A stretch of DNA of 64,000 nucleotides, from NCBI GenBank assembly GCA_001880285.1, contig CP016269.1, positions 868,001 to 932,000 on the forward strand. Reading direction: 5' to 3'. Every line of letters begins with the position of its first letter. Position 1 is the first letter of the stretch. Made by a program: the position numbers and the translations under genes. The notes under the pieces were generated by a model that saw nothing but the letters and a program-made list of their open reading frames with translations, did not search any database and was not told where the DNA came from. This document shows positions 36,247-43,589 of this stretch, in pieces. The DNA is from Flavobacteriaceae bacterium UJ101. GTDB taxonomy: Bacteria > Bacteroidota > Bacteroidia > Flavobacteriales > UJ101.

Positions 36247-36462
36247 ATGGACAAATATACTTCATGGGTGGGTTATCTAGCTTCTGCGGTTTTGGTAATT
36301 TCTTTTATTTTTACCGACACTCAATTTACTCTTTTTCTAACTTTAAACTCTTTAGGTTGTCTTTTATTTATTATTTATGGATTTTTATTAGGAAGAAACT
36401 GGCCCATTATTATTCCGAATGTGTTTATTCTTTGTTTAAATTTATCTAAATTATGGTTTTAA
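36247..36462 (+). CDS. Small membrane protein (YgjV-like look)
   Basis: A 71-residue protein, almost wholly hydrophobic, with about three membrane segments (residues 8-24, 28-48 and 52-70). WVGYLASAVLVISFIF at the N-terminus and a following NSLGCLLFIIYGFLLGRNWP resemble short Imp-YgjV-type membrane proteins; this is a family impression, not a firm match. Its stop lies one base from the stop of the convergent DUF3857 gene. Confidence 0.6.
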   Translation: MDKYTSWVGYLASAVLVISFIFTDTQFTLFLTLNSLGCLLFIIYGFLLGRNWPIIIPNVFILCLNLSKLWF

Positions 36463-36463
36463 A

Positions 36464-38299
36464 TTATTCTTTAAAAAGCATAATTTGATTATTCAATTTA
36501 ACTTGTAATTTTTCAAAAAAAGATTTTAATTCTTTTTGTTTATTCTCAGGAATTACCGTTTTATAGAATACGAATTTGTAATTTAATAGAATACTATTAG
36601 TCTTTTCTTCTATTTTTTGACTATATAACAAACCTAATTCGGGATCCAGCATTTTATCTGAAAAGTTTTCACTATTTTTTATTTTAGTACTTTCTGAAGA
36701 CTTTATAATTACCCTTACTTCTACTGCATATGGAAACTCAAACTCAAAAGGAGCAAATCGATTCTCTTCATTAAAATCGTAATCACGTATCAATGAAGCT
36801 AAAGGATTTTGAATAAAAATCATATCATTTTCCTCCTCTATAACATAAGTCTGATTTAGTTTTATTTTATTTCCTTTTATATTCTTCTCTTCAGAGAGCT
36901 TATTCCAATCTTCTTTATCAATAGCATCTTTAACACCTTCCTTTTTCACATCTTCATTTTCAACAAAATAACCTCCCGCTACTGTTTTTTTTGAGTATTG
37001 TTTTGCATTATAATCATAATATTGCGTTTCAATAATTTCTGATAATAACATTCTAGGTTCTACCCATTTTTCTTCTTTACCTATTACCAAACCAAGATAA
37101 TTGTAATTTTCAGGTGGTGCATACCCAAAAGGATATTGATTTAAATTCGTAGCATCAAATAAATACCCTCCTCCATTTAAATACACAACAGTTAAACCTC
37201 CTGTAAACTGTTGTAAACTTGGGTAAGAAACAATAGGTCTACCATAGTAACGTTGTCCTATTAAAACCAAATCCGTTTTAAATCCTGCTTCCTTTATCAA
37301 AGCATTTAATAAAACATTCAATTCTGAACGAGATCCCTTTTTAAAATTAAGAACCTCTTTTTGTGACTTTGAAAGACTAGCTCCAATAATATTCTTCGAA
37401 TTCCACGCATAATGTGAATCAAAATATTGAACAATATTTTTTAAATATTGTAATGAATCATTCGATTTTTTTACTTTAGACAATACTTCTTGTAATGGCT
37501 TAGATCGATAATAAGGTTTGTACTCTCCATCTACTGTTCTTAATAAATCTTTCCATTTAGATACAAAGGTTGTCCCTGAGTAGCCATAATTTTCTAATTG
37601 AAAACTAATTTTATTAATGTAATCTCGAATGTTATATGTATAAGCAATATCAGAATAACTCTGTACTTGCTCCAAAATCCATTTTGACTGAGACCTTTTT
37701 TCATTTTTCATTTTATTCAACAACTTTCTTCCTTGAACAATAGGTCTATATGACATTTTATCTTCTATTTCTACATTAAATTCACTATATTCTGTAGGAA
37801 TTTCATGCTGAAACTCCCAAGTTTCCAAAAAAACTACATTTTTACTATGTAAAGTATATTGATATTCAATAATGCATCCTTTTTTTAATCCAGGAAAAGT
37901 AAATTCATACTTCTTCCAAGTTTTTGTAACATCTTTTAAATAAAAATCTTTTGCAGAAAGTGTTATCGGTTTTTGGTAATAATCATCTGGATAAAAAACT
38001 TGTGCTTTTAAATTTCTAATTTCTTCAAAATCATTTTCTGCTTGAAATTTTATTTCAATCGTTCCACTTTCTATTCCTTTTGGGTCTAAAATCTTAATTC
38101 GTCTAAAAACCTGGCTCGAAACACCATCATAATTTACATACATTTTTCCTTTTTCGGCTAGGATAACAGCATTCGCTTCTTTTTCGAAATTACAGATTTT
38201 ATAATTCTTCTCTTCTTGAGAAATTTTGCCCCATGTTGGTTTAAAATTTGCGTGAAGTATAAGAGAAATCCAACATACTAAAAAGGTAATCTTTTTCAT
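36464..38299 (-). CDS. DUF3857/transglutaminase-like exported protein, probably inactive
   Basis: A 611-residue protein with signal peptide MKKITFLVCWISLILHA. The N-terminal half (about 45-240) is a DUF3857 beta-sandwich (VSSQVFRRIKILDPKGIES), the middle (about 255-385) a transglutaminase-like core, and the last about 130 residues a DUF3858-type sandwich. In the core the usual catalytic-Cys motif is replaced by FKKGSRSELNVLLNALIKEA, with no Cys, while the later LFDATN is kept, so protease or transglutaminase activity is unlikely. Start ATG 38299 is used; the frame is open to 38350. Location periplasm or outer membrane. Confidence 0.8.
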   Translation of the reverse strand: MKKITFLVCWISLILHANFKPTWGKISQEEKNYKICNFEKEANAVILAEKGKMYVNYDGVSSQVFRRIKILDPKGIESGTIEIKFQAENDFEEIRNLKAQVFYPDDYYQKPITLSAKDFYLKDVTKTWKKYEFTFPGLKKGCIIEYQYTLHSKNVVFLETWEFQHEIPTEYSEFNVEIEDKMSYRPIVQGRKLLNKMKNEKRSQSKWILEQVQSYSDIAYTYNIRDYINKISFQLENYGYSGTTFVSKWKDLLRTVDGEYKPYYRSKPLQEVLSKVKKSNDSLQYLKNIVQYFDSHYAWNSKNIIGASLSKSQKEVLNFKKGSRSELNVLLNALIKEAGFKTDLVLIGQRYYGRPIVSYPSLQQFTGGLTVVYLNGGGYLFDATNLNQYPFGYAPPENYNYLGLVIGKEEKWVEPRMLLSEIIETQYYDYNAKQYSKKTVAGGYFVENEDVKKEGVKDAIDKEDWNKLSEEKNIKGNKIKLNQTYVIEEENDMIFIQNPLASLIRDYDFNEENRFAPFEFEFPYAVEVRVIIKSSESTKIKNSENFSDKMLDPELGLLYSQKIEEKTNSILLNYKFVFYKTVIPENKQKELKSFFEKLQVKLNNQIMLFKE

Positions 38300-38409
38300 T
38301 TTATTGTTCAGTTTAATTTCACAGCAATTTACTCCATTTTTTTGAACCAATCAACAAAAAATTATAATTGTAGGATTATTTATTATCTTGCAATAGAAAA
38401 CAACTCAAA

Positions 38410-39651
38410 ATGACTCATAGAAAACTCTGGAAGAAAAAAACACAAGAAGAAATTAAACACCGTATTTTCTCAGCATTAAAAGAAAATGTTTATTATAAAG
38501 AAGAATATATTTTAGGTGTCCCAGGGTCACATTTAGATGAAAAAGTTTTCCCTCAAGAAGATGTCCCTTTTATTGCAGATGCTCCTTTTATTTCAACCTT
38601 GGTTCATAATCCTAATCATATTGGTTGTCATACACTTGGGAAATCAGAATCTTTCTTTTCAGGTACACAGGAAATCGAAAGAGAATTAATCGATATTTGT
38701 GCTGTTGACATTTTGAAAGGAAAATCGGGTCAACAAGATGGTTATGTTGCTTCTGGTGGAACAGAAGCAAATTTACAAGCTATTTGGATTTACCGAAATT
38801 ATTTCAAACAAGAATTCAATGCTTCTCTAGAAGAAATTTGTATCATCACCAGTGAAGACAATCATTATTCTATGGATAAGGCAGCTAATGTACTATCTAT
38901 TGATGTATTTAAAGTAGATGTTGTCGATCATAATAGAGAAATCACCCATAAATCAGTTCAAGAAACACTTCAAAAAGCAATTAATCTAGGTAAGAAACAT
39001 TTTATTGTTGTGGTTAATATGATGACAACTATGTTTGGTTCTGTTGATTCTATTTCCTGTTATATTGAAGAACTTTCAAAACTAAATCTTTCATTCAAAA
39101 TACATGTTGATGGTGCCTACGGAGGATTTTATTATCCATTTTCGAATCCTAATAACATATTAAATTTTGAAAACTCTCATATTGATTCATTTACTTTGGA
39201 TGCACACAAAATGGCCCAAGCCCCCTATGGAACGGGTATTTTTCTTATTCGTAAAGGATTAATTCAGTATGCTAACACAAAAGCAGGTTATGTTGAGGGA
39301 GAAGATTTCACTTTAATAGGGAGTCGTTCTGGCGCAAACGCTATTGCAGTTTGGATGATTTTAATGAAACACGGACCTTTTGGTTGGGAAGAAAAGATCT
39401 TTATTTTACAAAAAAGAACACAATGGCTATGTGATCAACTATCACAATTAAATATTGAATTTTACCGTCATCCTGATGCTAATATTGTAACTATTAGAAA
39501 TTCCTATGTATCAGAAACTATTGCAAAAAAATATTGGTTGGTTCCAGATAATCATCAAAATCCAAACTGGTTTAAAATTGTAGTAATGGACCATGTTACT
39601 ATTGAAAAACTAGTTCCATTAATTGAAGATTTAAAATCCAATTTAAGATAA
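38410..39651 (+). CDS. PLP-dependent group II decarboxylase
   Basis: A 413-residue soluble enzyme. GYVASGGTEANLQAIW binds cofactor phosphate, HVDGAYGGFYYPF has the pyridine-binding Asp, and SFTLDAHKMAQAPYG holds the PLP Lys. It belongs with aromatic-amino-acid/histidine/glutamate-type decarboxylases, but the substrate cannot be told. The first about 80 residues (FIADAPFISTLVHNPNHIGCHTLGKSE) fit the substrate-loop region of the family. Monocistronic by layout; no matching permease is nearby. The region upstream has only a poor -7 box (TATCTTG). Confidence 0.82.
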   Translation: MTHRKLWKKKTQEEIKHRIFSALKENVYYKEEYILGVPGSHLDEKVFPQEDVPFIADAPFISTLVHNPNHIGCHTLGKSESFFSGTQEIERELIDICAVDILKGKSGQQDGYVASGGTEANLQAIWIYRNYFKQEFNASLEEICIITSEDNHYSMDKAANVLSIDVFKVDVVDHNREITHKSVQETLQKAINLGKKHFIVVVNMMTTMFGSVDSISCYIEELSKLNLSFKIHVDGAYGGFYYPFSNPNNILNFENSHIDSFTLDAHKMAQAPYGTGIFLIRKGLIQYANTKAGYVEGEDFTLIGSRSGANAIAVWMILMKHGPFGWEEKIFILQKRTQWLCDQLSQLNIEFYRHPDANIVTIRNSYVSETIAKKYWLVPDNHQNPNWFKIVVMDHVTIEKLVPLIEDLKSNLR

Positions 39652-39670
39652 ATTTGACCTCTTATCTTTA

Positions 39671-40981
39671 TTATGATTCATTTAAAAAAAGACCTGTCGA
39701 ATAACTCATAGAAGATCTTGTTAATTGATTAATTATAATCGTAATAGCATTTAATTCTTTTTTCAATTCAAGATCAATTGTTTTGGTAAATGATTTTTTG
39801 GAAGCTAACGTAGTATCAGGAATTTTAACGAGTAAATCACCTGTATCAAAATCTACTATTGAAATATTAAATCGTCCTTCATTTCTATTTCCTCTATTAT
39901 AAACTGACACATCAAAAGAATAAGGTCCTGATTTCAAATTTCTAATATTTTTTTTCTCTGTCTTTATTTCCCATACAATACTTTTTCTCCAATCATCTGT
40001 AAAATTATTCAAAATATATAATGGTGCTTCATATACTTTATTATTCTCAAAATATATTGGAAAATAAATATGTGTATTTTCATTTACAAGAGTGTGTGGA
40101 AGTGATGATGACTGCACATCAATCGAATATTCTAAATTTCCACTCGGATTATAGGTAAAATCAAGCCTAGGATTACGAATTGAATAGCGAAACACTCCTG
40201 AAGAATGTTCTTTATTTATTTCTACTTTTTCATCAACAATACCGATCCCTTCAGTATAAGGTATTTTTACTAAAATATCTGGACTTTTTGAAAAAGAAGG
40301 TAAAGCACCACTTTCTTTTGCAAAAATGGGATCAATTATTACATTTTCTAAATCTAATTTAGCCTTAGAAGAAGATACATATAATTTACTTGAACATTGA
40401 TTACCGTATTGTTTAAATGTAATATCATAATAACCTTCTACTAAATCATTCTTCCCTTTAATAGTATATTGAATACTCTTTTTTTCATGAGCATCGAAAA
40501 ATTCAAGAGGTTGAAATGGTTCCACTTTCAAACTTGAAAACGATGTTCTTGGGGATTCTAAAGTTATTTTTACGTTTGTTGGGAAAAAAGATTTTACTGG
40601 AATACTCACATTCCCCGTAAAAGGGACTCCTTCTACAAATTCTCCTTCAAAAATAGCTTCTTCACAAAAAAAAGAAACCACCTCTTCTGGCAATACTATT
40701 TCTGAATCGATATTCAAGCAGTACCAATCAGAAACTGTTGTTGTACCTAAATTAATACTAAAACAACCTTCATTACAATCTGTGCAAAAAAGCATTAACC
40801 CTTTTGCTGGTTTTTTAATTAAGTCTCTTTGATTTTTAGTCATTCTTGGAAGCAAAACACCTTTGGTTTTACTTACAACATCTAACACGGCACTTTTATC
40901 TGGAGTAAGTGTACCAATACCCACTTGACTCAATACCATTCCCCATATCATACTACTTAAAAGTAGACATCCTTTCTTCAT
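39671..40981 (-). CDS. Large exported protein with QVGIGT module, unknown function
   Basis: A 436-residue protein with a signal peptide (to about residue 19) then QVGIGTLTPDKSAVLDVVSK, GVLLPRMTKNQRDLI and KKPAKGLMLFCTDCNEGC ... WYCLN, the four-Cys version of the module. The remaining about 320 residues are beta-rich with repeated Ig-like sandwich patterns and no recognised catalytic motif or T9SS tail. It follows the 97-residue module-only gene by 2 bases and ends 19 bases from the convergent decarboxylase gene. An adhesin or structural surface role is possible but unproven. Confidence 0.6.
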   Translation of the reverse strand: MKKGCLLLSSMIWGMVLSQVGIGTLTPDKSAVLDVVSKTKGVLLPRMTKNQRDLIKKPAKGLMLFCTDCNEGCFSINLGTTTVSDWYCLNIDSEIVLPEEVVSFFCEEAIFEGEFVEGVPFTGNVSIPVKSFFPTNVKITLESPRTSFSSLKVEPFQPLEFFDAHEKKSIQYTIKGKNDLVEGYYDITFKQYGNQCSSKLYVSSSKAKLDLENVIIDPIFAKESGALPSFSKSPDILVKIPYTEGIGIVDEKVEINKEHSSGVFRYSIRNPRLDFTYNPSGNLEYSIDVQSSSLPHTLVNENTHIYFPIYFENNKVYEAPLYILNNFTDDWRKSIVWEIKTEKKNIRNLKSGPYSFDVSVYNRGNRNEGRFNISIVDFDTGDLLVKIPDTTLASKKSFTKTIDLELKKELNAITIIINQLTRSSMSYSTGLFLNES

Positions 40982-40983
40982 TT

Positions 40984-41277
40984 TTAATCATTTTTTTGTA
41001 ATCTCAAGCAATACCAATTAGGAATTATTTCTGTACCTATATTAACTTTTAAACACCCTCTCTCGTTACAATTTATACAGAATAACATCAATCCTTTTTC
41101 AGGCTCTTTAATTTCATCAAACTCTTCTTCCATGATTCTAGGAATTAAAAATCCTTTCGTTTCACTTTTAAGCTCTATGATGGAGCTTTCATGTGGATTA
41201 TTAGTATTAATTCCTACTTGAGCATTAAATTTACAAACACTCACTATAATAAAAGTAATAATGAATTTAATTTTCAT
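40984..41277 (-). CDS. Module-only QVGIGT exported protein
   Basis: A 97-residue protein that is little more than a signal peptide (to about residue 19) plus one QVGIGT module: QVGINTNNPHESSIIELKS, GFLIPRIMEEEFDEIKEPEK, GLMLFCINCNERGC and NWYCLRLQ. The cysteine pattern matches that of the following gene (39671-40981), so one copied module may have been the start of the other. It is either a stand-alone cap protein or the relic of a longer gene. Confidence 0.6.
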   Translation of the reverse strand: MKIKFIITFIIVSVCKFNAQVGINTNNPHESSIIELKSETKGFLIPRIMEEEFDEIKEPEKGLMLFCINCNERGCLKVNIGTEIIPNWYCLRLQKND

Positions 41278-41539
41278 ATAATGAATTTATTAAATAGTTC
41301 TTTTCAAAACAATAAATTTAGCCGAATAGCCACTTAGCTCTGACAAACAATAATTTACAAGCGTTTAAATCATTATTTATTAATAACACAACTCAATAAT
41401 AGAAGCTTTTATATCCTTAAAAAAAATACTATAAATTGAATATCAAATTACAACAGTTTATCATTTAAGAACAAAGAATAAAATAGAGAAAACTTTAATC
41501 CAATTATAAACTTATCTTAAAAAGATGAATTAGTATTAG

Positions 41540-41547
41540 TATATTTG
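41540..41547 (+). promoter_or_regulatory. -7 box of lipoprotein gene (TATATTTG)
   Basis: An exact TAnnTTTG match 19 bases before the ATG at 41567. The rest of the 289-base gap from 41278 shows nothing else I can name. Confidence 0.6.
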
Positions 41548-41566
41548 CTACTCTAATTCATCCAAA

Positions 41567-42475
41567 ATGAAAAAAAACAATCTTTTATACATTGCAGTTA
41601 TACTGCTATTTACAAACTGCGTTACTCAAAATACCTTAACTAAAAATTACACTACTGTAAATCAAGGAATTACACGAGATTCTCTTTCTATAAAAAACAT
41701 TCAACCTATCTTTACATTTCCCAAAGAGTTAAATGAAAATTCAGGAATGGAAGTAGATCAAGATTTCATTTGGACTTTTAATGATAGTGGTGGAAAAAAT
41801 AGTATCTACAAAGTTGACTTTAAAGGAAATATTGTTCAAGAAGTTGAAATTCAAAATGCTAAAAATCGTGATTGGGAAGATATAACTTCCGATGAAAATT
41901 TTATTTATGTAGGTGATTTTGGGAATAATAATGGAAACAGACAAGACTTAACTATTTATAAAATTAATAAATCAACTATAACCACTAAACCTCAACAAAG
42001 CGTAGTGGCAGAAACCATTACATTCGAATACAATAATCGAAATGATTTTTCCAAAAAACCTTATCAACATGATTTTGATTGTGAATCAATGTTTATTTAT
42101 AAAAATCAAATTCATTTATTAACAAAAGCTTGGAAAACAGGCATTAGTTCACATTATGTATTACCTACTGTAGCTGGAAATTATAAAGCTCAATATTTAG
42201 AAAAGCTTAATACACAAGGTTTTTTAACAGCTGCTGATATAAATGGAAAACAAGTTTCAGCTGTTCAATATACACGAGAAGGAGAAGTAGTTTTATGGAA
42301 TTTTTCTTTCGATAAAAATAGTTTATTATTTAATAACCCTATTCAAGCAACCTATCTAGGAAACACTTCTGAATTAGGCCAAATAGAAGGTATCATGTTT
42401 TTCAAGAATAAACTGTATATTAGCGGTGAGGAAATGAATGGAATACCTCCAACATTGTATTTAATTCAAAGGTAA
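41567..42475 (+). CDS. Beta-propeller-like lipoprotein, unknown function
   Basis: A 302-residue protein with a lipoprotein signal (MKKNNLLYIAVILLFTNC). The body has repeated blade-like segments (NENSGMEVDQDFIWTFNDSG, NRDWEDITSDENFIYVGDFG, FDCESMFIYKNQIHLLTKAW, LGQIEGIMFFKNKLYISGEE), which suggests a six- or seven-blade propeller. DWEDI followed by VGDFGNN is a recurring signature in such flavobacterial proteins. Function unknown. It is followed by the prenyl synthase gene after 3 bases. Confidence 0.65.
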   Translation: MKKNNLLYIAVILLFTNCVTQNTLTKNYTTVNQGITRDSLSIKNIQPIFTFPKELNENSGMEVDQDFIWTFNDSGGKNSIYKVDFKGNIVQEVEIQNAKNRDWEDITSDENFIYVGDFGNNNGNRQDLTIYKINKSTITTKPQQSVVAETITFEYNNRNDFSKKPYQHDFDCESMFIYKNQIHLLTKAWKTGISSHYVLPTVAGNYKAQYLEKLNTQGFLTAADINGKQVSAVQYTREGEVVLWNFSFDKNSLLFNNPIQATYLGNTSELGQIEGIMFFKNKLYISGEEMNGIPPTLYLIQR

Positions 42476-42478
42476 AAC

Positions 42479-43456
42479 TTGAAAAAACGAGTAGAAAAAA
42501 TAAAAGCTCCTATAACTGCTGAAATGGAAATCTTTGAAGATAAGTTCCGTTCAGCAATGCGATCTAGAGTTCCTTTATTAGATCGAATCACACATTATAT
42601 TGTTCGTAGGAAAGGTAAGCAAATGCGTCCAATGTTTGTTTTTTTAGTTGCCAAAATGCTAGGTGATGTTGAGGAACGAACTTATCGTGCCGCCTCCCTA
42701 ATTGAATTAATTCATACCGCGACATTAGTTCATGATGATGTAGTAGATGACAGTAATATGCGACGTGGTTTTTTCTCTATTAATGCTTTATGGAAAAATA
42801 AAATTGCCATTTTAGTAGGTGATTATTTATTATCTAAAAGTCTTTTAATGGCTGTTGATCATAATGACCATGATTTATTGAAAGTAGTTTCACGCTCTAT
42901 TAAAGAAATGAGTGAGGGGGAATTATTACAAATTGAAAAAGCACGTAAATTAGATATTACGGAATCCGTTTATTACGATATCATTCGAATGAAAACAGCA
43001 ACTTTAATTGCTTCTTGTTGTGAAGGAGGAGCTCGTTCAGTAAATGTTTCGGACGAACAAGCCAAAACCATGCATCATTTTGGAGAATGCATTGGAATGG
43101 CTTTTCAAATTAAAGATGATTTATTTGACTATCAACAAACCAATTTAATTGGAAAACCTGTCGGCATTGATATTCAAGAACGTAAAATGACACTACCATT
43201 AATATATGCCATCAACCATGCTTCTGAAAAAGATAGAAAATGGCTTATTCAATCAATAAAAAAGCACAATAAAAATAAAAAACGAGTTCGAGAAGTAATC
43301 GATTATGTAAAAAAATCAGGGGGTATTGAGTACACCATTCAAAAAATGAAAGACTATCAAAATAAAGCTTTACAAATTATTACTGATCAACCTAACTCAC
43401 CTGCAAAAGAATCATTAATTGAAATGATTAACTACGTTATTGAGCGTAAAAAATAG
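42479..43456 (+). CDS. Polyprenyl (trans-isoprenyl) diphosphate synthase
   Basis: A 325-residue enzyme. Both Asp-rich motifs are present: LVHDDVVDDSNMRRG and FQIKDDLFDYQ, with the GKQMRP motif RRKGKQMRPMFVFL before the first. It lengthens farnesyl diphosphate or similar by C5 units, likely to the menaquinone side chain; chain length is not readable. The frame starts with TTG at 42479, 3 bases after the previous stop; I keep it because the sequence KKRVEKIKAPITAEM that follows fits the family N-terminus and the next ATG would truncate it. Confidence 0.9.
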   Translation: MKKRVEKIKAPITAEMEIFEDKFRSAMRSRVPLLDRITHYIVRRKGKQMRPMFVFLVAKMLGDVEERTYRAASLIELIHTATLVHDDVVDDSNMRRGFFSINALWKNKIAILVGDYLLSKSLLMAVDHNDHDLLKVVSRSIKEMSEGELLQIEKARKLDITESVYYDIIRMKTATLIASCCEGGARSVNVSDEQAKTMHHFGECIGMAFQIKDDLFDYQQTNLIGKPVGIDIQERKMTLPLIYAINHASEKDRKWLIQSIKKHNKNKKRVREVIDYVKKSGGIEYTIQKMKDYQNKALQIITDQPNSPAKESLIEMINYVIERKK

Positions 43457-43549
43457 ATTCCACAAGCACTTTTTAACCTTTTCATATAAGAGGTAAAATT
43501 TTTCTTAAATCTTACACTCCATAAAATTGGATATTCATTCGGCAAACAT

Positions 43550-43557
43550 TATATTTG
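43550..43557 (+). promoter_or_regulatory. -7 box of secDF (TATATTTG)
   Basis: An exact TAnnTTTG match 32 bases before the secDF ATG at 43590. Confidence 0.6.
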
Positions 43558-43589
43558 CACGTTATATAAGTTAAAAAATAAAAAACAAA

